Source of the DNA: Thermomonospora echinospora
GTDB lineage: Bacteria > Actinomycetota > Actinomycetes > Streptosporangiales > Streptosporangiaceae
Reading direction: 5' to 3'
Length of the DNA: 64,000 bases
NCBI RefSeq assembly: GCF_900108175.1
Contig: NZ_FNVO01000001.1
Location: 647,499 to 711,498 of the forward strand
The notes below the pieces were generated by a model. It did no database searches. It was not told the DNA's origin and saw only the letters and a program-made list of their open reading frames with translations. A program made the translations under genes and the position numbers. Of the stretch, positions 9,336 to 18,191 are shown piece by piece. The stretch's first letter is position 1. Each line of letters opens with the position of its first letter.

Positions 9336-9554
9336 CCCCCTCCGGATGTCAAGCGGGCGGCCCGGTGCCGCCCTGGCTCCGATCACGGTTCGGTTGCGCG
9401 CGGATCATGTCTCTTGTGTGACAGTCCGTCATTTCGTATGTTCGCCGCGAACAGGGCGCCCTCCCGACATTTCACCGCAGACCCCTCGCCGGCCCGCGGC
9501 CCGCCGACCCGGGCCCGCCGGCGAGGGAGCCTGCCCAGCACCGAGGAGACGCCC

Positions 9555-10913
9555 ATGCCCGAGGTCAGACGCCGTGACCTGCTGGCGGGAGCCGCCGCCT
9601 TCGCCGGATTCGCCACCGTCGGGCTCAGCCCCGCCGCCGCGGCCGCCGCCACCCGGCAGCGTCCCGGCGCGAGCAGACCCCCCTCGCTCACGATGGGCGA
9701 CCGGGCCGTGGTCGCCCGGGTCGACGCCCGCCGCGCGCTGCGGCACCTGAAGGTGCTCAGCGACGAGATCGGCTGGCGGATCGCCGGAACGCCCAGCGAG
9801 CATCGCGCCGCCCGCTACATCGCCGGGGTGCTGCGCGACCTCGACTACGACGTGCGGCTGCAGCCGTTCCCGGTGGCCGACAAGTACCTGGCCGAGATGA
9901 AGGCCCGCGGCGGCGTGCACTGGCAGTGCAGCGCCGCGCCGCGCGGGGCGGTCGCCTCCGCCAAGGGCCGGGTGGTGGACCTCGGCGCGGCCACCGAGGT
10001 GACCGAGGACGTCGCCGGCAGGCTCGTGCTGTTCACCCGGGTCACCGGCAGTGAGACCGCCCAGGCCAAGGCCGCCGCGGCCAAGGGGGCCGCCGCCGTC
10101 CTCATCGCGAACGTGCCGTCGCCGAGCTTCCCCGAGCGCAAGGCCGCCGCCTTCACCCCCTCCCTGTCGGAGGACGTGGCCGTCCCCGTGCTCGGCCTGG
10201 CCCAGTACCACGGTGAGCAACTGCGGGGCAAGGTGCGCGAACTGTCCCTCACCGTCACCCGCTACACCGGCCTGACCTCCTACAACGTCCTCGCCGAGCG
10301 GCGCGCCACACTGCCCAACCCCGAGGGCAAGGCCGTCATCATCAGCGCCCACTACGACAGCGTCCCCGGCTCGCCGGGCGCCAACGACGACGGCAGCGGC
10401 ACGGTGCTGTGCCTGGAGCTGGCGCGGGTGCTGCGCCGCCTGCCCACCCAGCAGACGGTGCGGATCGCGCTGTGGGGCTCGGAGGAGTACGGGCTCATCG
10501 GCGCGCGCCACTACGTCAAGGAGCTCACCGACGAGCAGGCCGCCCAGATCAGCGGCTGCTTCCAGAACGACATGGTCGCCACCTCCCACCCGCCGGCCGG
10601 GACCTACTGGCTGCTGTCGGTGGACGGCGCCGCCAACACCACCACGTCCGCCGTCGCCGCGGCGGCCGCGCGGCTGGGCTACCAGGGGCAGACCAAGGGC
10701 CCCACCGCCCGCGGGTCCAGCGACCACGAGGCGTTCTTCGAGCGGGGCATCGCCGCCGGCAACTTCAGCTGGCGGGGCGAGGAGGCCCCCAGCCAGCTGG
10801 AGCCGATCTACCACACGCCCGAGGACACCATCGCCAAGAACATCAGCCTCCAGCGGCTTCAGGTGTCGCTGGAGCTGATCGGCTGCGCCGCCTACGACGT
10901 GGCCCGCCGCTGA
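9555..10913 (+). CDS. Exported M28-family metallopeptidase with Tat signal and PA domain
   Basis: The 452-residue protein starts VRRRDLLAGAAAFAGF, a twin-arginine signal with a hydrophobic core, followed by an Ala-rich cleavage region. A PA-like insert (ATEVTEDVAGRLVLF...AAAVLIANV) precedes the zinc aminopeptidase domain. The expected metal ligands are visible: SAHYDS, GANDDGSG, WGSEEYG, FQNDMV and a late IYHTPEDT. It is probably a secreted, folded-before-export dizinc aminopeptidase. The ATG at 9555 follows GAGGAG. The gene ends just before a strong stem-loop. Confidence 0.93.
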   Translation: MPEVRRRDLLAGAAAFAGFATVGLSPAAAAAATRQRPGASRPPSLTMGDRAVVARVDARRALRHLKVLSDEIGWRIAGTPSEHRAARYIAGVLRDLDYDVRLQPFPVADKYLAEMKARGGVHWQCSAAPRGAVASAKGRVVDLGAATEVTEDVAGRLVLFTRVTGSETAQAKAAAAKGAAAVLIANVPSPSFPERKAAAFTPSLSEDVAVPVLGLAQYHGEQLRGKVRELSLTVTRYTGLTSYNVLAERRATLPNPEGKAVIISAHYDSVPGSPGANDDGSGTVLCLELARVLRRLPTQQTVRIALWGSEEYGLIGARHYVKELTDEQAAQISGCFQNDMVATSHPPAGTYWLLSVDGAANTTTSAVAAAAARLGYQGQTKGPTARGSSDHEAFFERGIAAGNFSWRGEEAPSQLEPIYHTPEDTIAKNISLQRLQVSLELIGCAAYDVARR

Positions 10914-10943
10914 CCGCTCCGCCTCGTGCGGCCCGGTGGTGAA

Positions 10944-10980
10944 CGCCGCCACCCCGCCCCCCGAGGGCGGGGTGGCGGCG
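10944..10980. terminator. 16-bp-stem hairpin between convergent genes
   Basis: A perfect 16-base inverted repeat (arms 10944-10959 and 10965-10980) with a 5-base loop lies between the M28 peptidase and the convergent glycosyltransferase gene. It can serve both strands. There is no U-run, as is usual in this kind of genome. Confidence 0.88.
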
Positions 10981-10997
10981 CCCGGTCCGGCGCACGA

Positions 10998-12314
10998 TCA
11001 GGGCTTGACGAGCCCGTCGATGAGTTCCTCCCAGCGGGCGCCGATCTCGGGCAGCTCGTAGGCCTGGGCCGAGCGGCGCGCCTGCTCGCCCAGCCGCCGC
11101 CGCAGCCCGTCATCCTCGATGACCTTGCGCAGCGCGGCGGCCAGTCCGGCCACGTCCTTGGCCGGCACCAACAGCCCGTCGTCGCCGTGGGAGATCAGCT
11201 CGGCCGGCCCGGTGGGGCAGTCGAAGGCCACCACCGGCAGCCCCTTGCTCATCGCCTCCAGGATCACCATCGGCATGCCCTCGTAACGCGACGACAGCAC
11301 GAACACCGACGCCTCGGCCATCTGCGAGCCCAGATCGGTGGTGGAGCCGCACAGCTCCACCCACCCCTCCAGCCCGTGCTTGGCGATCAGCCTGGTGAGC
11401 TTCTTGTGGTCCCGGCCCGATCCGAAGATGCGCAGCTTCCAGTCCGGATGGGCCGGCGCCACCTCGGCGCACGCCCTGACCAGCAGGTCGTAGCCCTTCT
11501 GCCGGACCAGTCGCCCGGCCGTGATGATCACCTTGCGGTCCAGGTCGGCCGGGCCGCCGTTCAGCTTGGGGACCGAGTTCGGCACCTGCACGATGCGCGG
11601 GCCGCTGCCGTTCAGCAGCCTGCCGAAGCTCTCCACGGAGGCCCGCGTGAGCACTGTCAGCAGGTCCAGCCTCGGGTAGGACTTGGCGATCCCGGCCCGC
11701 TGCCAGGGCTGGTAGGCGGTCAGGTTCATGTGGTCCTGGCCGATGGTGGCCACCGCGGCCGGCGCCACCTCGGAGATCAGCATGTTGTGGACCGGCTTGG
11801 TGCCCACCAGCACGTCCGTGCGGCCCGACAGCAGCGTGCGGGCCAGCCGCAGGTCCGTCAGCAGCGTGACGCCGGGGGCGGTCACGTCACGCGGCGGGGT
11901 CAGCACGCTGGGCATCCTGGCCAGCAGTCGCCGCACCGGGCCGGGCCGGACGGTCCGGTCGTCGACGTCGACGACCCGCACCCCCGGCGGGAAGGGGAAG
12001 AACGGCTCCTCCCGCTTGCGGACCACGCTGACGATCTCCACGTCGTAGCGCTCGGCCAGATGGCCCGCCAGGTTCAGCGCCGTCCGGATCGTGCCGCCCA
12101 TCCCGTACGCGTGCTGCAGCATGATGCGGATCCGCACCCGTTCGCCGGCCGGCCGGCCGCCCCGCAGCCCGGCGACCACGACGAAGACCAGCCGGAACAG
12201 CAGCAACGACAGCCGCCGCGGCAGGCGCCGCACGCGCCCCGCGGTCCTGCGGACCCTCCTCTTCGCCTGCCGGACCATTCGTCTGCGCACGCCACTCCAC
12301 CCCGTCAAGCGCAC
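10998..12314 (-). CDS. GT4-family glycosyltransferase
   Basis: A GT-B fold glycosyltransferase of about 438 residues. It has an N-terminal basic, hydrophobic stretch (residues ~35-50), the acceptor domain with GMGGTIRTALNLA, and the donor-site motif SSRYEGMPMVILEAMSKGLPV with the E-x7-E glutamates. The ITAGRLVRQKGYDLL segment is typical of group 1 transferases. It probably adds a sugar from a nucleotide donor to an envelope glycan or secondary glycan. The start is ambiguous: the GTG at 12314 abuts GAGGAG, whereas the TTG at 12308 has that site at ideal spacing. It stands alone, without other glycan genes. Confidence 0.9.
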   Translation of the reverse strand: MRLTGWSGVRRRMVRQAKRRVRRTAGRVRRLPRRLSLLLFRLVFVVVAGLRGGRPAGERVRIRIMLQHAYGMGGTIRTALNLAGHLAERYDVEIVSVVRKREEPFFPFPPGVRVVDVDDRTVRPGPVRRLLARMPSVLTPPRDVTAPGVTLLTDLRLARTLLSGRTDVLVGTKPVHNMLISEVAPAAVATIGQDHMNLTAYQPWQRAGIAKSYPRLDLLTVLTRASVESFGRLLNGSGPRIVQVPNSVPKLNGGPADLDRKVIITAGRLVRQKGYDLLVRACAEVAPAHPDWKLRIFGSGRDHKKLTRLIAKHGLEGWVELCGSTTDLGSQMAEASVFVLSSRYEGMPMVILEAMSKGLPVVAFDCPTGPAELISHGDDGLLVPAKDVAGLAAALRKVIEDDGLRRRLGEQARRSAQAYELPEIGARWEELIDGLVKP

Positions 12315-12738
12315 TCCTCGTTGTCAAAGGCGGGTATGCCCGGATCCGCCGGAATATCGCCCTGTTTTCTTCTCTAGACGCGCAAACCCCCGTATCTGCT
12401 GACGGCGCGCGGGAAAAAGATCGGAGGATGTGGTGGCCGGAACGGACCGCAATGGAGCGGTGGCCGTCCGCGCGGAAGGCGGTCGCGGAGGGTGATCGGC
12501 CGAGCCGCCCGGCCGAGGCGCCCGCCGCCGGGGACGGCCGGGTCGGTTTCGGGCCAACGGCAGGTGCCGGGTTGAGAACAGTCGATTTCACGTATAGGGA
12601 TGACACAGGGTTTTCCGCGGGGCCGTCCTCGTGGAGACGCCGGGGAGACCCCGGACCGAGCCGGGGCGCTCACCGGCTGATTCGCTTCCCCTCTGGGGGG
12701 TAGCTGACGGGAAGGTTTTTCGGGTAGGGAGGCCCGAG
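12315..12738. other. Intergenic region between divergent glycosyltransferase and STAS genes
   Basis: No gene is supported in these 424 bases. A less GC-rich segment at 12340-12420 probably holds the glycosyltransferase promoter. GGGGGGTAG and CGGGTAGG occur just before the STAS gene, but no matching upstream hexamer makes a convincing sigma-B-type promoter. Confidence 0.55.
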
Positions 12739-13092
12739 ATGACGGGAACGGCCGAAATCCTGCGGGTGAAGTCGCACCCGGTCGGCCTGTGGACGGTGCT
12801 GGAGCTGGCGGGCGAACTGGACGTCGCCGGTCTTCCCGCCCTCCACCGGCGGGTGGACGAGATCTGCGCCGTGTGCGCACCGCCCCGCCTGGTGATCGAC
12901 ATGACCGCGGTGACCTTCATGGACTCCTGCGGGCTGAGCGGGCTGGTGCGCTGCTGGCAGCGGGTCGGCGGCCTGCAGGGACGTTTCGTTCTGGTCGGGC
13001 TCCGGCCACGGGTGGTCCGGGTGCTGGACATCACCGGGATGCGGCGCGCCTTCGAGACCTACGACAGCCTGGAGGAGTTCACCCGTTCCTGA
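12739..13092 (+). CDS. STAS-domain anti-sigma factor antagonist
   Basis: 117 residues forming a single STAS domain: ELAGELDVAGLPALHRRVD, then FMDSCGLSGLVRCW, then LVGLRPRVVRVLDITGM. Serine 63 in MDSCG aligns with the serine phosphorylated in SpoIIAA/RsbV, so regulation by an RsbW-type kinase is plausible. Such proteins free a sigma factor by binding its anti-sigma factor. No kinase or sigma gene is adjacent. The ATG at 12739 is preceded by AGGGAGG. Confidence 0.9.
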   Translation: MTGTAEILRVKSHPVGLWTVLELAGELDVAGLPALHRRVDEICAVCAPPRLVIDMTAVTFMDSCGLSGLVRCWQRVGGLQGRFVLVGLRPRVVRVLDITGMRRAFETYDSLEEFTRS

Positions 13093-13093
13093 A

Positions 13094-13115
13094 CCGGGGC
13101 CGTCCGGCGCCCCGG
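13094..13115 (+). terminator. Short hairpin after the STAS gene
   Basis: Arms CCGGGGC (13094-13100) and GCCCCGG (13109-13115) flank an 8-base loop directly after the STAS stop codon. This is a plausible weak terminator. Confidence 0.45.
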
Positions 13116-13122
13116 CGCGTGC

Positions 13123-13139
13123 CTTCCGTTGAGCGGAAG
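13123..13139. promoter_or_regulatory. Inverted repeat CTTCCG-TTGAG-CGGAAG upstream of pobA
   Basis: Perfect 6-base arms with 5-base spacing lie 66 bases before the pobA start. The position fits an operator for the IclR-type regulator encoded at the end of this operon. The assignment is inference. Confidence 0.45.
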
Positions 13140-13205
13140 CGTGCTCTCCGCCCCTCGTCCGCGCGGCGGCAGGATCGTGGGTGACCCACGGACGAGGAGG
13201 ACACG

Positions 13206-14408
13206 ATGCGGACCGAGCGGACACAGGTGGCGATCGTCGGGGCGGGACCCGCGGGCCTGCTGCTGTCGCACCTGTTGCACCGCCGGGGGATCGCCTCGGT
13301 GGTCCTGGAAAGCCGCTCCCGCGAGTACGTGGAGCAGCGGGTGCGCGCGGGCGTGCTGGAGCAGGGCACGGTCGACACGCTCGTCGAGGCGGGCGTGGGC
13401 GAGCGGCTGCGACGCGAGGGCCTGCCACACCACGGCATCGAACTGCGGTACGGAGGACGGGGGCGGCGCATCGCGTTCGAGAAGCTGGTGCCGGGCCGCC
13501 GCATCACCGTCTACGGGCAGCAGGAGGTCGTCAAGGACCTCATCGCGGCACGGCTGGCCGACGGCGGGCCGATCCGCTTCGAGGTCTCCGGTGTCGCGGT
13601 GCATGACCTGGATTCGGCCGCCCCCTCGGTGACCTACACCGGCCCGGACGGCGAGCCCGTCCGGCTGGAGTGCGACGTGATCGCCGGCTGCGACGGGTTC
13701 CACGGGGTGACGCGGCCGTCGATCCCCGACGGCGTCCTGACCGTCTACGAGCGCGAGTACCCGTTCGCCTGGCTGGGCGTCCTGGCGCGGGTGCGGCCGT
13801 CGGCAGAGGAGCTGATCTACGCCCAGACCGAACGCGGCTTCGCCTTGCACAGCATGCGCTCGCCCGAGGTCAGCCGCTTCTACCTGCAGGTCGCGCCGGA
13901 CGAGAACCTGGCCGACTGGCCGGACGAGCGGATCTGGGAGGAGCTGCGGGCCCGGCTGGAGACCGTCCCGGGCTTCACCCTGGCTACCGGCCCCGTCATC
14001 GAGAAGGGCGTCACCCCGATGCGTAGCTTCGTAGTCGAGCCCATGCAGTACGGGCGGCTCTACCTGGCCGGGGACGCCGCCCACATCGTGCCGCCCACCG
14101 GGGCCAAGGGCCTCAACCTGGCCGTGGCCGACGTGCGGCTGCTGACCGAGGCGCTGGTCTCCTGGTTCTCCACCGGCTCGGCCGCGCTGCTGGAGGGGTA
14201 CTCGGCCGCCTGCCTCAAGCGGGTGTGGCGGGCCCAGCACTTCTCCTGGTGGATGACCACGCTGCTGCACACCTTCGACAGCGACGACGCCTACGGCCGC
14301 CGCCTGCAGCTGGCCCATCTCGACTACGTCACCACCTCGGAGGCGGCGGCCACCACCCTCGCCGAGAACTACGTCGGCCTGCCCTACGAGAGCGACCCGC
14401 ATGACTGA
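13206..14408 (+). CDS. pobA: 4-hydroxybenzoate 3-monooxygenase
   Basis: A 400-residue FAD aromatic hydroxylase of the PobA type. The dinucleotide-binding motif VGAGPAGLLLSHLL is at the N terminus, the middle GCDGFHGVTRP matches the DG motif, and YLAGDAAHIVPPTGAKGLN is the second FAD motif. It converts 4-hydroxybenzoate to protocatechuate using NAD(P)H and oxygen. The ATG at 13206 follows GAGGAGG. Its stop overlaps the pcaB start by 8 bases, and an IclR regulator gene follows. Length and motifs are normal for the family. Confidence 0.95.
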   Translation: MRTERTQVAIVGAGPAGLLLSHLLHRRGIASVVLESRSREYVEQRVRAGVLEQGTVDTLVEAGVGERLRREGLPHHGIELRYGGRGRRIAFEKLVPGRRITVYGQQEVVKDLIAARLADGGPIRFEVSGVAVHDLDSAAPSVTYTGPDGEPVRLECDVIAGCDGFHGVTRPSIPDGVLTVYEREYPFAWLGVLARVRPSAEELIYAQTERGFALHSMRSPEVSRFYLQVAPDENLADWPDERIWEELRARLETVPGFTLATGPVIEKGVTPMRSFVVEPMQYGRLYLAGDAAHIVPPTGAKGLNLAVADVRLLTEALVSWFSTGSAALLEGYSAACLKRVWRAQHFSWWMTTLLHTFDSDDAYGRRLQLAHLDYVTTSEAAATTLAENYVGLPYESDPHD

Positions 14409-15567
14409 CGGGCTGCTGTCACCGGTTCGGGCCGGCACCGCCGCCGAGGCGGCCACCGGCGACCACGCCTGGCTGCGGGCGCTGCTGGACGCCGAGACCG
14501 CCCTGGCCCGCGCCCAGGCGCGCCTCGGCACGATCCCCGCCGACGCCCCCGAGGCCGTCGCCCGGGCGGCCGGGGCCGTCACCGACCCGGGCGAGCTGGC
14601 GGTACGGGCCCGCGGCGCCGGCAACCCGGTCGTGCCCATCGCCGCCGACCTGCGTGCGGCGACCCCGTACGCCCACCACGGATCGACCAGCCAGGACATC
14701 GCCGACACCGCCGCCATGCTGGTGGCGGCCCGCACCCGCGCGCCGATCCTGGCCGACCTGGACCGGACCTGTGCCGCGCTGGCCGCGCTGGCCGAACGCC
14801 ATCGCGCCACCCCCATGGCCGGGCGCACGCTCGGGCAGCAGGCGGTGCCGGTCACCTTCGGGCTCAAGGCCGCCGGCTGGCTGCTGGGCTGCCTGGACGC
14901 GCGGCGGCGGCTGGCGGCCGTGACCCTGCCGGTCCAGCTCGGCGGCGCCGCCGGGACGATGGCCGGCTACGGGGAGCGGGCCCTGGATCTGCTGCCGCTG
15001 TACGCCGAGGAGACCGGGCTGGCCGAGCCCGTGCTGCCCTGGCACACCGTCCGCACCCCCGTGGTGGAGCTGGGCGCCGCGCTCGCGCAGGTCGCCGGGG
15101 TGCTGGGCAAGTTCGCCACCGACGTGGTGCTGCTGGCCCAGTCCGAGGTGGGGGAGGTCGCCGAGCCCGCCGCCCCCGGCCGGGGCGGCTCGTCGGCCAT
15201 GGCGCACAAGCGCAACCCCGTCCTGGCGACGATGATCCGTTCGGCCGCCCTGCAGGTCCCCGCCTACGCCTCGGTCCTCATGACCGCCCAGGGCGGCGCC
15301 GCCCACGAAAGGCCCGCGGGGGAGTGGCACGCCGAGTGGCAGCCGCTGCGCGAGTGCCTGCGGGTGACCGGCGGGGCCGCCGAGACGGCCGCCGAGCTGG
15401 CCGAGGGGCTGCGGGTGTTCCCCGAGCGGATGCGGGCCAACCTGGACCGGCTGCTGGACGTCCTCGGCGAGCATGGCTCCGACACGGGCCCGGGCGCCGC
15501 CGGGGCGCTGGTGGACCGCGCGCTGGCGCACCACCGGGCGCTCGAAGCGGACCGTGGATCGTCTTAG
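14401..15567 (+). CDS. pcaB: 3-carboxy-cis,cis-muconate cycloisomerase
   Basis: A 388-residue member of the fumarase/aspartase superfamily with the signature GGSSAMAHKRNPV and the early HHGSTSQDIADTA motif. In this context it is best read as PcaB, which lactonises 3-carboxymuconate in the protocatechuate branch of the beta-ketoadipate pathway. It overlaps pobA by 8 bases, so the two are translationally coupled. The ring-cleavage dioxygenase genes pcaGH that would supply its substrate are not in this window. A generic lyase role is the alternative. Confidence 0.9.
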   Translation: MTDGLLSPVRAGTAAEAATGDHAWLRALLDAETALARAQARLGTIPADAPEAVARAAGAVTDPGELAVRARGAGNPVVPIAADLRAATPYAHHGSTSQDIADTAAMLVAARTRAPILADLDRTCAALAALAERHRATPMAGRTLGQQAVPVTFGLKAAGWLLGCLDARRRLAAVTLPVQLGGAAGTMAGYGERALDLLPLYAEETGLAEPVLPWHTVRTPVVELGAALAQVAGVLGKFATDVVLLAQSEVGEVAEPAAPGRGGSSAMAHKRNPVLATMIRSAALQVPAYASVLMTAQGGAAHERPAGEWHAEWQPLRECLRVTGGAAETAAELAEGLRVFPERMRANLDRLLDVLGEHGSDTGPGAAGALVDRALAHHRALEADRGSS

Positions 15568-15575
15568 ACTGGGCC

Positions 15576-16370
15576 GTGTCCTCCGCTGAGCGGCCCGGCG
15601 GCCGGCCCTTGGGCGTCGCGGGCAAGGTGATCGCGATCCTGGAGTCGTTCGCCCACGTCCCCGGCGCGGCCGGGTCCCGCGGGCTCACCCTGACCGAGAT
15701 CTGCCGCCGCGCCGGGCTGCCGCTGGCCACCGGGCACCGGCTGGTCGGCGAGCTGACCGGGGGCGGCCTGCTGGAGCGCGCGCCCGACGGGACGTACCGG
15801 GTCGGGATCCGGCTGTGGCGCATCGCCGCGCAGACCCCGGCCGCCGCCGGGCTGCGCGAGCTGGCGCTGCCCTACATGGAGGACCTGTACGAGGTCACCC
15901 ACGAGAACGTGCAGCTCGCCGTGCTCCGCGAGGACCGCGCGCTGTACATCGAGCGGCTGCGCGGACCCCGCTCGGTGCCGATCGTGACGCGCGTCGGGGC
16001 CGAGCTGCCGCTGCACGCCACCGGGGTCGGCAAGGTGCTGCTTGCCTTCGCCGACGAGGTCGTCCAGGACAAGGTCATGGGCGCGGGGCTGGCCGCGCAT
16101 ACCCGGCACACCATCGTCGATCCCGGCCGGCTGCGGGCCGAGCTGGCCGAGGTCCGCCGGCAGGGCTACGCGGTCACCCGCGAGGAGATGACGCTGGGCT
16201 CGTGCTCGGTGGCCGCGCCGATCCGCGACGGCCGCTGCCGGGTGGTGGCGGCGATCTCCCTGGTGGCCCGCAACAGCACCGCCGACCCGCGCCGGCTGGC
16301 GCCCGCCGTGCTGACCGCCGCACGCGCCCTGTCCCGCGACGTCACCGCCTCCTGGGCACGCGACGCCTGA
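15576..16370 (+). CDS. IclR-family transcriptional regulator
   Basis: 264 residues: an N-terminal winged helix (LTLTEICRRAGLPLATGHRLVGEL) and a C-terminal IclR effector domain (HENVQLAVLREDRALYIERL, LPLHATGVGKVLLAF, LGSCSVAAPI). It lies 8 bases after pcaB on the same strand and probably controls pobA-pcaB in response to an aromatic intermediate, like PobR or PcaR in other bacteria. The GTG at 15576 is the only reasonable start. The ribosome-binding site is weak, which fits coupling to pcaB. Confidence 0.92.
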   Translation: MSSAERPGGRPLGVAGKVIAILESFAHVPGAAGSRGLTLTEICRRAGLPLATGHRLVGELTGGGLLERAPDGTYRVGIRLWRIAAQTPAAAGLRELALPYMEDLYEVTHENVQLAVLREDRALYIERLRGPRSVPIVTRVGAELPLHATGVGKVLLAFADEVVQDKVMGAGLAAHTRHTIVDPGRLRAELAEVRRQGYAVTREEMTLGSCSVAAPIRDGRCRVVAAISLVARNSTADPRRLAPAVLTAARALSRDVTASWARDA

Positions 16371-16395
16371 CCCCACCTTTCGGGAGGCGGGGTCA
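16368..16395. terminator. Bidirectional hairpin between the IclR and MetE-like genes
   Basis: TGACCCC (16368-16374) pairs with GGGGTCA (16389-16395), with an additional inner CCT/AGG stem. The hairpin includes the stop codons of both convergent genes. Confidence 0.75.
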
Positions 16396-17511
16396 GCCCC
16401 AGACCTCCTCGGCGGTCTCTACGATCAGCCGGAGCTTGGCGGCCTGCTCCTCGCGGCTGAGCGCGTTCCCCTCGACTGTGGAGGAGAACCCGCACTGCGG
16501 GGACAGGCAGATCTGCTCCACCGGCACGTACCGGGAGGCCTCCTCGATCCGGCGCTTGAGGTCGTCCTTGCTCTCCAGCGCGCCGCGCTTGGTGGTGACC
16601 AGGCCGAGCACGACCATCTTGCCCTTGGGCACGAACCGCAGCGGCTCGAACCCGCCGGAGCGCGCGTCGTCGTACTCCAGGAAGAACCCGTCCACGGCCA
16701 GCTCGTTGAACAGGGCCTCGGCGACGAAGTCGTAGCCGCCCTCGGCCGTCCATGAGGAGCGGAAGTTGCCCCGGCACATGTGGGTGGTGACCGCCATGCC
16801 CGCGGGCCGCCCGGCCAGTGCGTCGTTGATCTGCCGGATGTAGCGCAGGTGCAGGTGGTCGGCGTCGTCGCCGCGCTCGGCGATCATCCGCCGCTGCGCG
16901 GGGTCGTTGAGGTAGGCCAGGCTGGTGTCGTCGAACTGCAGGTACCGGCAGCCCAGCTCGCCGAGCCGCCGTACCTGCTCGGCGTAGGCCGCCGACAGGT
17001 CCGACCAGAACTCCTCGACGTCGGGATAGACCCGCGGATCGACGGCGGCCGGGCCGCCCCGGTAGTGCACCATGTTCGGCGAGGGAATCGTCAGCTTCGG
17101 CGTCACCCCGGTGCCGGCGAGCTCGTCGCGCAGGAACGTGAAGGCGTCGGCGAAGACCGTCTCCTCCAGCCGTACCCGGTCGTGCACCCGCAGCGCGGCG
17201 GTGGTGAACTCGAGGTCGCCGTCGGCGTTGCGGAAGCTGACCTTGATCTGCTCGTCGGCCGGGTCGATCCCGCCGAGGCGGTAGATGAAGTCCATGTGCC
17301 AGGAGGTGCGGCGGAACTCCCCGTCGGTGGCCGAGCGCAGCCCCGCCTCCCGCTGCAGGGCCAGCACCGAGCGGATCGCCGCGTCCTCGGCCGCGCGCAG
17401 CTCGCCGGGGCCGATCCGCCCCGCTGCGGCGTCGGCCCGCGCCCGCAGCAGCTCCGGCGGGCGCAGCAGGCTGCCGACGTGGTCGGCGCGGAACGGCGGT
17501 GTCTCGCGCAT
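16393..17511 (-). CDS. MetE C-terminal-like cobalamin-independent methyltransferase
   Basis: A 372-residue single-domain homologue of the catalytic half of cobalamin-independent methionine synthase (FRADHVGSLLRP at the start, TDGEFRR, YLQFDDTSLAYL, THMCRGNF, LSPQCGFSS). The zinc ligands expected in this family are visible as H/C of THMC and the cysteine in SPQCGF. It probably transfers a methyl group to a thiol. The native donor of the short YxjG-like forms is often unclear. The ATG at 17511 has GGGAG 7 bases upstream. A good promoter lies at 17588-17616. Confidence 0.88.
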   Translation of the reverse strand: MRETPPFRADHVGSLLRPPELLRARADAAAGRIGPGELRAAEDAAIRSVLALQREAGLRSATDGEFRRTSWHMDFIYRLGGIDPADEQIKVSFRNADGDLEFTTAALRVHDRVRLEETVFADAFTFLRDELAGTGVTPKLTIPSPNMVHYRGGPAAVDPRVYPDVEEFWSDLSAAYAEQVRRLGELGCRYLQFDDTSLAYLNDPAQRRMIAERGDDADHLHLRYIRQINDALAGRPAGMAVTTHMCRGNFRSSWTAEGGYDFVAEALFNELAVDGFFLEYDDARSGGFEPLRFVPKGKMVVLGLVTTKRGALESKDDLKRRIEEASRYVPVEQICLSPQCGFSSTVEGNALSREEQAAKLRLIVETAEEVWG

Positions 17512-17587
17512 GGCATGTCTCCCGATCGCGTGCGCAGGGGCGGGTTCCACGCGGTCGCATCCCGAGGGCGGGCGCCGGTGGGTCCTG

Positions 17588-17616
17588 AATTTAGGCAGGT
17601 TTCGTACCCTGGTCAA
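17588..17616 (-). promoter_or_regulatory. Sigma-70-type promoter for the MetE-like gene
   Basis: Read on the minus strand, TTGACC, a 17-base spacer and TAAATT form a near-consensus vegetative promoter about 75 bases upstream of the ATG. I could not match the leader to a SAM riboswitch. Confidence 0.75.
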
Positions 17617-17652
17617 GAATGTGCCGAACGTCGGGGAGCCGGCCCTGGGCGG

Positions 17653-18132
17653 TCACCGCCGTGACAGGCCCCCGGAGGTGCGGGAATCCGCCTCGTCCTC
17701 CCGACCGGAGTCGCACGCGCCGGAGTCCTGCCCGTCCGGGGAGGCGCCGCGGTCGTCCACCATGTGCTCGGCGAGGACGGCGCGCTGGGTCGTACGCGCC
17801 CGCGTGTACAGCTCGCGGCCGGTGTCGGTCAGCGAGACGAAGACGGCACGCCGGTCCTGGGGGCACATGTCCCGCTCCACCAGGCCGGCCCGCTCCAGTC
17901 GGGCCACCGTGCGCGACAGGGCGCTCTGGCTGAGGTACATGTCGGCACCGAGCCGGTTCATCTTGATCTTGTCGTCGGCCGTCTCGGCCAGTCGTTCGAG
18001 GGCTTCGAACTCGCTCATGCCGATGCCGTGGGCGTCCTGCAGTGCCCGGTCCAGGGCGCACGACACCCGGCTGTAGCAGGTCAGAACCTCCCGCCACCGC
18101 CGGACGATCTCGCTTCCGGCCGCCTCGGTCAT
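17653..18132 (-). CDS. MarR-family transcriptional regulator
   Basis: 159 residues with the MarR winged-helix core: FEALERLAETADDKIKMNRLG, MYLSQSALSRTVARLERAGLV, and the wing DRRAVFVSLTDTGREL. The last ~30 residues are polar, acidic and likely disordered. It is divergent from an MFS efflux gene, with two similar palindromes in the gap (18162-18173 and 18192-18203). This is the classic layout of a repressor controlling itself and a drug exporter. The ATG is at 18132. Confidence 0.94.
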   Translation of the reverse strand: MTEAAGSEIVRRWREVLTCYSRVSCALDRALQDAHGIGMSEFEALERLAETADDKIKMNRLGADMYLSQSALSRTVARLERAGLVERDMCPQDRRAVFVSLTDTGRELYTRARTTQRAVLAEHMVDDRGASPDGQDSGACDSGREDEADSRTSGGLSRR

Positions 18133-18161
18133 GGTCGCACCCTAACATGCACCGTCAACAT

Positions 18162-18173
18162 ATGCAAGTGCAT
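18162..18173. promoter_or_regulatory. MarR operator, copy 1 (ATGCA-AG-TGCAT)
   Basis: A perfect 5+5 palindrome in the divergent marR/MFS gap, extended to TATGCAAGTGCATTTA. It lies about 30 bases upstream of marR. Confidence 0.75.
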
Positions 18174-18191
18174 TTAATGCGTAGACATCTT

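Noticed and set aside
9419-9435. TGAC-N5-GTCA palindrome upstream of the M28 peptidase gene
   Set aside because: Only four bases per arm, which is expected by chance at this density.
12428-12703. A possible small gene before the STAS gene
   Set aside because: Composition is Arg/Gly/Pro-rich, with no motif and no ribosome-binding site.
12690-12730. GGGTAG elements before the STAS gene as a sigma-B promoter
   Set aside because: No GTTT/GNNT element occurs at the required 14-16 base spacing.
17512-17587. A SAM or cobalamin riboswitch before the MetE-like gene
   Set aside because: The leader is short (about 75 bases) and contains none of the conserved core elements of SAM-I, SAM-II, SAM-IV or cobalamin aptamers that I could recognise.
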